Shown piece by piece: positions 7,797-15,464 of a DNA stretch of 64,000 bases. Origin of the DNA: Rothia amarae (GTDB lineage Bacteria > Actinomycetota > Actinomycetes > Actinomycetales > Micrococcaceae); the NCBI RefSeq assembly GCF_014705945.2, contig NZ_CP061538.1, positions 186,001 to 250,000 of the forward strand, read 5' to 3'. Positions within the stretch are counted from its first letter, which is position 1. Each line of letters starts with the position of its first letter. Under the pieces are notes generated by a model. It was not told the origin of the DNA, made no database searches, and worked only from the letters and a program-made list of their open reading frames with translations. The position numbers and the translations under genes were made by a program.

Positions 7797-8936
7797 TTAG
7801 CCAGCTACGATAACTTCGGTTGCCTCAGCAATAGCCTTTTCTTCGTTGGTAGGAACAACCAGTACAGGAATCGCTGAATCTTCGGTAGAAATTAGGTGGG
7901 GCTCATCGCTGCGCACCTGGTTTGCTGCCATATCGAGCTTGATGCCCAAAGCACCCAAACGGCTCACGGTCAGCTCGCGGAACGGCGAGGAGTTTTCACC
8001 AATACCCGCGGTGAAAATCAGCGCCTGCATGCCGCCCACAGCAACATGGTAACCACCAATGTACTTAGCCAAGCGGTAGGACGCCATGTCCAAAGCTAGC
8101 TTGGCGCGCTCGTCGCCGCCCTCCATAGCTTCAACTACTGCACGCATGTCGTTGTTGCCCGCAATAGCTAGTAGGCCGGATTCTTTGTTGAGCATCTGGT
8201 CCATGCGCTCAGGAGTGAGCTCGGGGTCGCGCATCATCAGGTTGGTCAAGACTGAAGGATCAATATCGCCTGAACGAGTACCCATAATCAGACCAGCGAG
8301 GGGAGTGTAGCCCATAGAAGTATCCAGGCACTTGCCACCCTCAACAGCGGTAATGGACGCACCGTTACCCAGGTGAGCAACTACAGCGTTGAACTGATCG
8401 CGCTCCACACCGAGGTATTCAGCGGCAACACCGGTTACATAATCGTGGCTGGTGCCGTGCGCACCGTAGCGGCGAACGCCGTACTTCTCTACCAATTCCT
8501 CGGGCACAGCATAGCGGTACACGTACTCGGGCATGGTGGAGTGGAAAGCGTTATCGAAAACAGCAACCTGAGGCACACCGGGATAGGTTTCGGTAGCAGC
8601 CTTAATGCCCAAGACGTGCGCAGGGTTGTGCAAAGGAGCCAAAGGCGAAAGGTCGTCGATCTGCTGAAGCACCTGATCGTCAATCAATACAGGCTCAGTA
8701 AAGACGTCACCGCCCTGGACTACACGGTGACCAATAGAGTCGATAGTCTTACCGTGCAAAGGCGTCTTGAGTTCCTCTGCCATGATGGCAAGCGCTGCAG
8801 TGTGGTCAGGAATTTTGGTTCCTACGTTTTCAATAAGGCCCTTGGCAATTACCTGGTTGCCTTCGCCTTGCTGATCGGTATCTCGAACCTGGTACTTTAC
8901 GGATGAAGATCCGCAGTTGATAACAAGAACTAGCAT
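7797..8936 (-). CDS. ackA: Acetate kinase
   Basis: Converts acetyl phosphate and ADP to acetate and ATP (reversible), last step of the Pta-AckA overflow and acetate-assimilation route in the cytosol. 379 residues. Both acetokinase signatures are visible: LVINCGSSSVKYQ near the N-terminus and the phosphate/nucleotide segment VVAHLGNGASITAV, plus GYTPLAGLIMGTRSGDIDP and FTAGIGENS. It lies 72 bp downstream of pta in the same direction, the standard actinobacterial order pta-ackA, so the two are one operon. Start ATG 8936 is preceded by GGAAAG. Confidence 0.98.
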   Translation of the reverse strand: MLVLVINCGSSSVKYQVRDTDQQGEGNQVIAKGLIENVGTKIPDHTAALAIMAEELKTPLHGKTIDSIGHRVVQGGDVFTEPVLIDDQVLQQIDDLSPLAPLHNPAHVLGIKAATETYPGVPQVAVFDNAFHSTMPEYVYRYAVPEELVEKYGVRRYGAHGTSHDYVTGVAAEYLGVERDQFNAVVAHLGNGASITAVEGGKCLDTSMGYTPLAGLIMGTRSGDIDPSVLTNLMMRDPELTPERMDQMLNKESGLLAIAGNNDMRAVVEAMEGGDERAKLALDMASYRLAKYIGGYHVAVGGMQALIFTAGIGENSSPFRELTVSRLGALGIKLDMAANQVRSDEPHLISTEDSAIPVLVVPTNEEKAIAEATEVIVAG

Positions 8937-9008
8937 GATACTTTCCTTTGTTTGGAGTGTGTCTGTTGAGAAGCCATACGCGGCGGTATTCTTTCGCCGC
9001 GGTCAGAG

Positions 9009-11117
9009 TTAGAGGGTCTGCGCCTGAATTGCCGTGATGGCTACGGTGTTGATGATGTCATCAACGGTGCAGCCACGGGAAAGGTCATTCACAGGCTTAC
9101 GCAGTCCCTGCAGGACCGGACCAACAGCCACAGCGCCGGAAGTCTGCTGCACAGCCTTGTAAGTGTTGTTGCCGGTGTTGAGGTCGGGGAAGATGAAGAC
9201 TGACGCCTGGCCTGCCACCTCAGAATCGGGCATCTTGGAAGATGCGATGGACATGTTGGATGCGGCGTCGAACTGGATAGGACCTTCAACGGCGAAGTCG
9301 TGCTCTGAATTCTTGACAATTTCGGTTGCCTCGCGAACAACCTCGACATCCTCGCCAGCACCTGAGGAACCGGTGGAGTAGGAGAGCATGGCGACCTTGG
9401 GTTCAACACCGAACTGACGTGCGGTTTCTGCCGATGCACGGGCAATGTCTGCGAGCTGCTCGGCGTTGGGGTTGGGGTTCACAGCGCAGTCACCGAAGAC
9501 TAGAACGCGGTCTTCCATGAGCATAAGGAACACAGAGGAAACAATCTTAACACCGGGGCGGGTCTTGACGAATTCCAGTGAGGGGCGGATAGTGTTGGCG
9601 GTGGTGTTGACAGCGCCGGAAACCATACCGTCCACGATGCCCTTGTACACGAGCATGGTGCCAAAGTACGAGGGATCGTCATGCATACGGGCACGAGCGG
9701 CTTCGATGGTGACACCCTTGTGTGCACGCAACTCAGCGTAAGTGGAAGCGAAGTCTTCGACGTACTCATTGTTATCGAGGTCGATAATACGAATCGATGA
9801 CTTGCCATCTTCACCGGTGGGTAGTGTGATGCCTTCGTTCTGGCAGATTTCGGCAATCTTTTCAGGGTTGCCCAACAACACCAAGTTGCAGAAGTCGCGG
9901 CGGGCGATAATTTCTGCTGCGCGTAGGATACGGACGTCGTAACCCTCAGGGAGCACGATGGTGCGACGGTCCGAGCGTGCCTTTTCGATGAGGTTGTGCA
10001 AGAAACGCAGGGGAGTCATCGACGCAGGGCGTTCGAGTTCCATACGTTCAAGCAACTCGTCGGCATCAACAGAGCGGGACCATTCGCCCAGGGCAGCCGC
10101 CACCTTGCGGGGGTTGCCATTAGAGAGCGCGCTAGTAACGCGGGAAACTGCGCGTCCTGCTTTGAAAGTATCGAGGGGAGTATCGAAAACGGGGAAGGGC
10201 GAGCGCTCAATCAGCGAGCCAATGACCGAACCCGAAATGCTCTCAAAACCGCCGGTCAGCAACATGCCGGAAGGGGCAGGGAAGCTCGGTGAAAGTGCAG
10301 AGGCCAGCGATGCTACAACGACGTCGGCGCGGTCGCCGGGAACGATGACGAAGTCGCCGTCAGCAAACTGGTCGAGGAAGTTGCTGACAGTCATAGCAGC
10401 AATCTTCATGTCGTGAATGTCGCGGTTGAGCTTGTCGCTATTTACGCCTTCTGCGTTGAGATCAAGGGCATCTACTACTTCGCTGACCGAAGGGACAGCC
10501 AGCTCAGGAATCTCAGGGATAACGTATACAGGGCGCTGCGAAGGCCCACGCTTGACTGAGTTCAGCAACTCCTCGCGCTGCTCAGGTGCGCAGCGGTTCA
10601 CGATAAGCGCCATGGTATCTACCTTGGCGCCGGTGAGTTCGGTGCGGGCAACATCTACTGCATTGACGGCATCGTTCACGGTAGAGTCCTGGGCGCCAAT
10701 GATAGCCACTACGGGAATGCCTAGGTCACGGGCAAACTGTGCGTTGAGGTCAAACTCTACGGTTGCGGCGTTATGCGCCAGCAAGTCGGTTCCATCTACG
10801 ATGATGACATCGCAGTTATCAGTCATCTCAGAGTAGACAGAAACCATCGTGGAGGACATTTCGTCATGCTTGCCTTCGGCCAGCAACTCGCGGCAGCGTT
10901 CTAGCGAAACACCGCCGCGCGCCTGAAGAGCGCTCAAGCCGAAATTACGGCGAATAAGCTGCAGCATGGGATCGTTAGCTTCTGAATCACCCTTGAAAAT
11001 GGTGCGGAAGTAACCCACGCGGTCAGTTCGCTTAATCAGGGAGTCTGCCAGACCCAGGGCAACTAGGGATTTGCCTGAATTTTGGGTCATTGCGGAAAGG
11101 TAGATACCGGTAGTCAT
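9009..11117 (-). CDS. pta: Phosphate acetyltransferase (long form)
   Basis: Interconverts acetyl-CoA plus phosphate with acetyl phosphate plus CoA. At 702 residues this is the three-domain form: an N-terminal P-loop-like domain (TTGIYLSAMTQNSGKSLVALG), a central DRTGG regulatory domain (about 215-330), and the catalytic PTA/PTB domain from about 375 (RTIVLPEGYDVRILRAAEII, LSYSTGSSGAG, GLRKPVNDLSRGC). It leads the pta-ackA operon and is divergent from the thiamine-binding gene, with a 218-bp shared upstream region. N-terminal domain in long Pta enzymes is known to be regulatory in enterobacteria; that it does so here is inference. Confidence 0.97.
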   Translation of the reverse strand: MTTGIYLSAMTQNSGKSLVALGLADSLIKRTDRVGYFRTIFKGDSEANDPMLQLIRRNFGLSALQARGGVSLERCRELLAEGKHDEMSSTMVSVYSEMTDNCDVIIVDGTDLLAHNAATVEFDLNAQFARDLGIPVVAIIGAQDSTVNDAVNAVDVARTELTGAKVDTMALIVNRCAPEQREELLNSVKRGPSQRPVYVIPEIPELAVPSVSEVVDALDLNAEGVNSDKLNRDIHDMKIAAMTVSNFLDQFADGDFVIVPGDRADVVVASLASALSPSFPAPSGMLLTGGFESISGSVIGSLIERSPFPVFDTPLDTFKAGRAVSRVTSALSNGNPRKVAAALGEWSRSVDADELLERMELERPASMTPLRFLHNLIEKARSDRRTIVLPEGYDVRILRAAEIIARRDFCNLVLLGNPEKIAEICQNEGITLPTGEDGKSSIRIIDLDNNEYVEDFASTYAELRAHKGVTIEAARARMHDDPSYFGTMLVYKGIVDGMVSGAVNTTANTIRPSLEFVKTRPGVKIVSSVFLMLMEDRVLVFGDCAVNPNPNAEQLADIARASAETARQFGVEPKVAMLSYSTGSSGAGEDVEVVREATEIVKNSEHDFAVEGPIQFDAASNMSIASSKMPDSEVAGQASVFIFPDLNTGNNTYKAVQQTSGAVAVGPVLQGLRKPVNDLSRGCTVDDIINTVAITAIQAQTL

Positions 11118-11335
11118 ATGCGTTTCTACTTATCTTTGGGCTGGCACCCAGCTGTGCGTGGGTGGCGCGGCATTTGGCCGTGGCTACATGTGCGATTTTA
11201 TGTGTTTTAGAGGCAGGTTTTGTACCGTATAGGGTGGTATGTCTGATAACTCACAGTGAATATCGAGTGTGAATCAGAAGGTAATTTTGACCCTTACCCT
11301 GTTCACAAGGCGATTTGAGCCGATAGGCTAAAAAC

Positions 11336-11647
11336 ATGTTATTTGCATTTTCTATTGCGCCCACAGGCGGCGGCCCCGAAGACGGTTCAGTACACAACGC
11401 GGTTGCAGATGCCGTGAAGATTGTTCAAGATTCGGGTTTGCCGAACGAAACTAACTCTATGTTCACCACTATCGAGGGTGAATGGGACGAGTGCATGGAC
11501 GTCATCAAGCGCGCCACTTTTGCGGTCGCGAAGCACGGCCCGCGCGTCGCTCTGGTTTTGAAGGCAGACATCCGTTCCGGCCATGATTCCGGTGAGATTA
11601 CAGGCAAGGTTGAACGCTTGAACAAGGCGCTGGAAGAGCGCGACTAG
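11336..11647 (+). CDS. Thiamine-binding protein, MTH1187/YkoF family
   Basis: 103-residue soluble protein of the small ferredoxin-like-fold family known from MTH1187 and YkoF, which bind thiamine or related pyrimidines and form tetramers. Start MLFAFSIAPTGGGPEDGSVH and the segment SMFTTIEGEWDECMDVIKRA match the family. It has no ribosome site, but TAGGCT lies exactly six bases before the ATG with a TTCACA sixteen bases further up, so the mRNA is probably leaderless. A TPP riboswitch was looked for in the upstream 218 bp and not seen. Function in thiamine salvage is inferred from the family. Confidence 0.85.
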   Translation: MLFAFSIAPTGGGPEDGSVHNAVADAVKIVQDSGLPNETNSMFTTIEGEWDECMDVIKRATFAVAKHGPRVALVLKADIRSGHDSGEITGKVERLNKALEERD

Positions 11648-11671
11648 GGTTCTGGATTCTCTGTACCTTCG

Positions 11672-11742
11672 GAGTTTGTATCAAACTTTTAGCTGTGTAC
11701 CAGGATTTTCGTAGTACAGCGGGGAAAGTTTGATACAAACTC
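11672..11742. repeat. Inverted repeat with 18-bp perfect arms before the MazE/F-like pair
   Basis: Arms 11672-11689 and 11725-11742 are perfect complements; a second inner pairing (GCTGTGTAC / GTAGTACAGC) extends the stem. It follows the thiamine-binding gene by 24 bp and probably ends that transcript. The right arm is repeated at 12355-12374, on the far side of the toxin-antitoxin pair. Confidence 0.85.
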
Positions 11743-11787
11743 TGTGGGGCTCTATTTGAGTGAATCCCAAAATGGTATTCTTTCGGT

Positions 11788-12021
11788 ATGACTACTCAAA
11801 TTGCCGTACGGTTACCCGATGACCTGGTTGAATTTCTCGATAAAACAGTTTCCCACGGTGATGCTCCTAGCCGAGCAGCAATAGTTACTGAAGCCCTCGA
11901 AGCAGAACGCCGCCGTCAAGCAGCTATCCACGATGTACGTCTGCTCGGAGAAGCCGGTACCGAAGACGACCTTGATGACCTGGTTGCGTGGAGCGCCCGG
12001 CAAAAGCCATGGGGCGACTAA
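11788..12021 (+). CDS. Ribbon-helix-helix antitoxin, MazE-like
   Basis: 77 residues. The first ~45 (MTTQIAVRLPDDLVEFLDKT, then SRAAIVTEALEAERRR) form a ribbon-helix-helix DNA-binding domain of the CopG/MazE type seen in actinobacterial MazE antitoxins; the rest is an acidic tail (GTEDDLDDLVAW) that would bind the toxin. It overlaps the next gene by one base (TAATG), so the pair is translationally coupled. TATTCT lies six bases before the ATG and there is no ribosome site, indicating a leaderless transcript. Antitoxin would repress its own promoter, by analogy with the family. Confidence 0.85.
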   Translation: MTTQIAVRLPDDLVEFLDKTVSHGDAPSRAAIVTEALEAERRRQAAIHDVRLLGEAGTEDDLDDLVAWSARQKPWGD

Positions 12022-12341
12022 TGCGCGAAATATGCCTGGTTTATGTGGACAAAACTCGCCCCGCGCTCGTCTTGACTCGTGAGCCCACTCGCTTTGTGAT
12101 GTCTAAAGTAACCATTGCCCCTATTACCTCAACTATTAAGGGGCTTTCGAGCGAAGTCATTTTGGACGCCCGCAATGGGCTCGACCACGAGTGTGCGGTA
12201 TCGATTGATAATACACTGACGATTCCCGCCGCAGCGTTGGGGCGAACCGTCGGTTACCTTACCCCAGCGCAGGAGAAGCAACTGGCTAGAGCAGTGGTGT
12301 TTGCTTTTGATTTGAGTGTGCCGCTTTCAGGAAGCGAATAG
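12021..12341 (+). CDS. mazF: MazF-family mRNA interferase toxin
   Basis: 106 residues from ATG 12021. Features of the MazF/PemK fold: the N-terminal strand MREICLVYVDKTRPALVLTR, then VTIAPITSTIKGLSSEV, the conserved Leu/Ser-rich centre and CAVSIDNTLTIPAAALGRTV with the core of the dimer interface. MazF toxins cut single-stranded RNA at short motifs; the recognition sequence cannot be read from the protein. Start 12021 is chosen because it couples to the antitoxin stop; earlier in-frame ATG codons lie inside the antitoxin gene. Confidence 0.85.
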   Translation: MREICLVYVDKTRPALVLTREPTRFVMSKVTIAPITSTIKGLSSEVILDARNGLDHECAVSIDNTLTIPAAALGRTVGYLTPAQEKQLARAVVFAFDLSVPLSGSE

Positions 12342-12354
12342 AGAGCGTGTGTTA

Positions 12355-12374
12355 GGAAAGTTTAATACAAACTC
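12355..12374 (+). repeat. Second copy of the hairpin arm, right of the toxin-antitoxin pair
   Basis: Matches 11723-11742 at 19 of 20 bases in the same orientation. The mazEF-like pair therefore sits between direct repeats. No partner arm is present here. Confidence 0.75.
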
Positions 12375-12390
12375 GGCGGAGGTGGCGGGG

Positions 12391-13026
12391 CTACTGAAGG
12401 ACGACGCCGCCGCGAAACATCCGTGCGGTCTGCAGAGGTTGACCGGGTTCACCGTGGGGCACGCCCCAGATGCCGCCGCATTCACCAAAGATACCTTCGT
12501 CCTGGAAGCCGAACTTTTCGTAGAATCTCTTGGCACGCTCGTTACCGCCGATGTACCAGAGGTAAGCCGGCTCGTCGTCTGCAAGCACCGCCCGCAAGAG
12601 CGCCTCACCTAGCCCCGTCCCGTGCGTCGTGGCGCGGGTATAGAGCTGACTCAAATCGCGAGTTCCCGCTACCACCGGCACAACGGGCATCTCAGATTCC
12701 CACTCGTGGGGTCCTAAAGAAGACAGCGCAAGCCCGACGGGCGCGTCCCACTCAATATCAGCGCCCACAGCACAGGAAAGACCGCCCTGGCTCGTCCACC
12801 TGGGTACTTCGTAGGCGAGAAAACAGCGCACGCCGGGGCCGTTGACCTCTTCCATGAATTCCTCAATGGATTCGTCTCTAGCAGCGCGGCGGCGCACCAT
12901 AAACCCTGGATCTGCTATAGCTGAGTAGGTTTCCTCCATACAATCGTGCAGAAGATTCACGTACTTTTCGGCCTCGTCGGCAGCTGCCGGTTCCAGCACG
13001 TACCGCCCGTTGCACACAAAACCCAT
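12391..13026 (-). CDS. GNAT-family N-acetyltransferase
   Basis: 211 residues from ATG 13026, which follows GAGGGAGA; an earlier in-frame ATG at 13047 overlaps that ribosome site and is less likely. The acetyl-CoA-binding core is in the second half: QLYTRATTHGTGLGEALLRA (motif A, R/Q-x-x-G-x-G/A) and YIGGNERAKRFYEKFGFQDE (motif B). The substrate is unknown; the C-terminal HGEPGQPLQTARMFRGG is typical of actinobacterial GNATs without known role. It is convergent with mazF and divergent from the spermidine-synthase-like gene. Confidence 0.85.
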   Translation of the reverse strand: MGFVCNGRYVLEPAAADEAEKYVNLLHDCMEETYSAIADPGFMVRRRAARDESIEEFMEEVNGPGVRCFLAYEVPRWTSQGGLSCAVGADIEWDAPVGLALSSLGPHEWESEMPVVPVVAGTRDLSQLYTRATTHGTGLGEALLRAVLADDEPAYLWYIGGNERAKRFYEKFGFQDEGIFGECGGIWGVPHGEPGQPLQTARMFRGGVVLQ

Positions 13027-13086
13027 AATTCTCCCTCTCATCTGCAAGTATCTAGTTCCACGCTAACCTGAAGTACTCTAGAAACC

Positions 13087-14004
13087 GTGGCTAAACGCAG
13101 AAAAACACCCAAGGTGCAACCAGAAAATAGCGCTCTTCAAGAGGGCAAATACGAGATTTCAACCGGAGTTGCCGAGTTGATTGCTGACGACTACACCCCC
13201 GACGGCTGGGTACTCGAAATCAATGGCATGGAATCGTCGCACGTAGTGGTGGGGCGTCCGCGCGAACTCGATTTTGAGTACATGCGCTGGTTGGTTGCTG
13301 TAGTCGAGGCGCACGTTGAAACCACGCTTGACCCCGATAAACTCCGCATCACCCACCTGGGCGGCGGTGCCTGTTCGATGGCGCGTTATCTCGCCGATGT
13401 TTACCTGAACTCCCGCAATACCGTGGTTGAGCTCGACGGCAAACTTGCCGAGCTTGTGCGCGAATGGTTCGAGCTGCCTAAAGCGCCGCGGGTCAAGATT
13501 CGTGTGGGGGAAGCTCGTGAAGTGACTGAGACGTTCGCACCGTCCTCCCGCGACATTATTATTCGCGACGTTTTTGCCGGCTACGTGACCCCCACTCCGC
13601 TGACCACCCTGGAATTTACGCAGATAGTTTCTGAAGCGCTCTCGCCGGAGGGACTCTACATCATCAACTGCGGCGACAACCGGGATCTGGCGGGCGCTCG
13701 CGCTGAAGCTGCTGCGATTGCTGAAGTTTTTGAGCATACCTGCGCTGTGGCCGATTCGGCGATGTTCAAGGGGCGACGTCGCGGTAACGTCATCATTGCT
13801 GGCTCTCATGCTCCGCTACCCGTGACGGGCGAGAATATTACTGCGCAGATTACCAAGCGTCTTCTTGGTGGCGGCGTGCCTGCCCAATACAAGGACGACG
13901 CGTGGGTGCGAAACTTTGCTCGCGGCGTGCGTCCGCGTAGGGACGGCGCAGATACAGTTGATTTGAAAGCTCTTGACGAAGACTTACGAAAGGGTGAGCA
14001 ATGA
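13087..14004 (+). CDS. Spermidine synthase-like methyltransferase-fold protein
   Basis: 305 residues starting with GTG at 13087 (TACTCT seven bases upstream, no ribosome site, so possibly leaderless). Central Rossmann fold as in spermidine synthases: ITHLGGGACSMARYL (nucleotide-binding loop, Gly92-94), TVVELDGKLAELVREWF, IRVGEAREV and IIIRDVFAGYVTPTPLTT. The N- and C-terminal tails are Lys/Arg-rich. In actinobacteria such proteins are mostly annotated as spermidine synthase without proof; no polyamine genes lie nearby. It overlaps the next ORF by four bases (ATGA), so the two act as an operon. Confidence 0.8.
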   Translation: MAKRRKTPKVQPENSALQEGKYEISTGVAELIADDYTPDGWVLEINGMESSHVVVGRPRELDFEYMRWLVAVVEAHVETTLDPDKLRITHLGGGACSMARYLADVYLNSRNTVVELDGKLAELVREWFELPKAPRVKIRVGEAREVTETFAPSSRDIIIRDVFAGYVTPTPLTTLEFTQIVSEALSPEGLYIINCGDNRDLAGARAEAAAIAEVFEHTCAVADSAMFKGRRRGNVIIAGSHAPLPVTGENITAQITKRLLGGGVPAQYKDDAWVRNFARGVRPRRDGADTVDLKALDEDLRKGEQ

Positions 14005-14402
14005 GTAATTTATATGCCGGTAGTGAGGAATACGCCCACGAAATTTTCCGGCAGGATGCCGTGGGCCGTGTGGGCGCTGAGATTACGGTGCCCCAGGAGC
14101 AGAAGAGTGCGCTTTCTACTGCTTTGCGTTCTTATTTTGAGAGTTTGCAGAGCTCTTCTCCCGAAGAAGCCGCTGCCCGTGGGTACGCCCAGATTTTCTT
14201 TGACGGCGGAGCGAGCCTTTGCCTTTTGACCGCTGAGTCTCTTATTCAGACGCCTATGCACGTGGTACTGGAATCGGCAGGGGAGGACGCCATGTCGTCC
14301 CTAGAAATAGCCGCTGAGAACTTGGTGGAGGTAGCCGAAGAAGCGTGCCCGGGTGCGAAATTTGCGTATGAGGAGTTGCCGGTCCGGGCTTTGAACTCCT
14401 AA
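14001..14402 (+). CDS. Uncharacterised protein downstream of the spermidine-synthase-like gene
   Basis: 133 residues, acidic, no signal peptide or membrane span. Its ATG at 14001 overlaps the stop of the preceding gene (ATGA), so it is translationally coupled. The sequence contains alternating helical segments (KSALSTALRSYFESLQSSSP, SSLEIAAENLVEVAEEACPG). No family recognised; probably works with the upstream methyltransferase-fold protein. Confidence 0.75.
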   Translation: MSNLYAGSEEYAHEIFRQDAVGRVGAEITVPQEQKSALSTALRSYFESLQSSSPEEAAARGYAQIFFDGGASLCLLTAESLIQTPMHVVLESAGEDAMSSLEIAAENLVEVAEEACPGAKFAYEELPVRALNS

Positions 14403-14428
14403 CCCGGAGTAAGGCAATCGCTGTTTCT

Positions 14429-14854
14429 TTACAAAACCTCCCCATCCACATACATCCATTCCCCGTTGACTCTTTCAAAGCGTGAGTTCTCCCGCTGGAC
14501 TCCGCGTACGCGCTTGTCCTCGGGCGTGCCCGGCTGCGAGCGGTAGTGGGCGGCGAACTCGACCGTGCCTGTGGAGTCGAAGACGCCGCCTGAGGTAGCC
14601 AGAATGTCTAGGCGGTACCAGCGCAAAGTAGGGTCTAACTCCAGCGACGCCGGGCGGGTGCTGGGGTGCCAAGTGGCGAGCAGATAAGGCTCGTTTCCCG
14701 TTGCAAAAGCAGTAAAGCGTGAGCGCATCAATGCTTCAGGGGTTGGCGCAGCGATGCCAGAGCCCTCGGCAAAAGCATGGTGGAATCTACCGCAACATGC
14801 GCCGAAAATTTCGCCGGTTCCGCAGGGGCAGCGGTCATCGTGAGAGAGAATCAA
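14429..14854 (-). CDS. YchJ-family protein with SEC-C zinc motif
   Basis: 141 residues from TTG 14854. The SEC-C motif RCPCGTGEIFGACCGRFH (zinc ligands Cys-x-Cys and Cys-Cys/His) is followed by the UPF0225/YchJ body: PTPEALMRSRFTAFATGNEP, YLLATWHPSTRP, VEFAAHYRS, and RENSRFERVNGEWMYVDGE. Function is unknown; SEC-C domains bind nucleic acid or ribosome-related partners in other proteins. The TTG is preceded by AAAGG; the alternative ATG at 14881 would share the CATG with the divergent gene's start and has a weak ribosome site. Start is therefore uncertain. Confidence 0.8.
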   Translation of the reverse strand: MILSHDDRCPCGTGEIFGACCGRFHHAFAEGSGIAAPTPEALMRSRFTAFATGNEPYLLATWHPSTRPASLELDPTLRWYRLDILATSGGVFDSTGTVEFAAHYRSQPGTPEDKRVRGVQRENSRFERVNGEWMYVDGEVL

Positions 14855-14879
14855 GGGAGAAACCTTTCGAGAGGGAAAC

Positions 14880-15371
14880 ATGAAGCTCGTCATTCGCCCG
14901 TTCACCGCCGCCGATGCCGCGGTCACGCGCGCTATTTTCTACCAGTCTATTCACGAACTCGCTACTAACGATTATTCGCCGGCGCAGCTCGATGCCTGGG
15001 CGCCGGTGAACTACAACGTGCAGCAGTGGGCGGCTCAGCGTTCTAAAGCAGATACCTTCGTGGCTACCGTGGATGGTATTAGCGCGGGTTTTGCTGATCT
15101 CATTGAAGGCTCGGGGCAGACCCTGTTGGGAGAGATTCTCATCGATATGCTCTTTGTTCGTCCGCCTTATCAGGGGCAGGGGATTGCCAGCGCCCTACTG
15201 GCTCAAGTGCAAGAGGAAGCGAGGACGCGCGGAGCTACCGCGCTCGTCGTCCAGGCTAGTAAAACGGCGCGAGCTTTCTTTGAACGGCACGGATTCAAAG
15301 TTAAGCAAGAAAACCAAGTGCCCCTTCGCGGTGAGGTGCTGACCAACTTTACGATGAAGAAGAAGCTATAG
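14880..15371 (+). CDS. GNAT-family N-acetyltransferase
   Basis: 163 residues with a full single GNAT domain: MKLVIRPFTAADAAVTRAIF at the start, IDMLFVRPPYQGQGIASALL (acetyl-CoA motif with Q-G-Q-G-I-A) and TALVVQASKTARAFFERHGF. It most resembles the YafP/PhnO-like acetyltransferases, whose substrates are small amines; the actual substrate is unknown. A strong GAGAGGG ribosome site supports ATG 14880. Divergent from the YchJ gene; ends before a long hairpin shared with the convergent purine permease. Confidence 0.88.
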   Translation: MKLVIRPFTAADAAVTRAIFYQSIHELATNDYSPAQLDAWAPVNYNVQQWAAQRSKADTFVATVDGISAGFADLIEGSGQTLLGEILIDMLFVRPPYQGQGIASALLAQVQEEARTRGATALVVQASKTARAFFERHGFKVKQENQVPLRGEVLTNFTMKKKL

Positions 15372-15383
15372 TCTTGGCTTGAG

Positions 15384-15443
15384 GTACACAAAAAGCGTTG
15401 AATGGTCATCGTAAAAGATGAGCATTCAACGCTTTTCGTGTAC
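15384..15443. terminator. Long hairpin between convergent genes (GTACAC/CGTTGAATG family)
   Basis: Arms 15384-15410 and 15417-15443, 27 bases with a few mismatches, loop GTAAAA. Between the GNAT gene and the end of the NCS2 permease. The outer GTACAC/GTGTAC and inner CGTTGAATG/CATTCAAC blocks recur at 4207-4268. Confidence 0.75.
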
Positions 15444-15464
15444 TAAAAGAGACTGCGACAAGCC

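Noticed and set aside
11118-11335. TPP riboswitch before the thiamine-binding gene
   Set aside because: The conserved CUGAGA and ACCUGAUC cores are not present; the leader seems absent because the -10 is six bases from the ATG.
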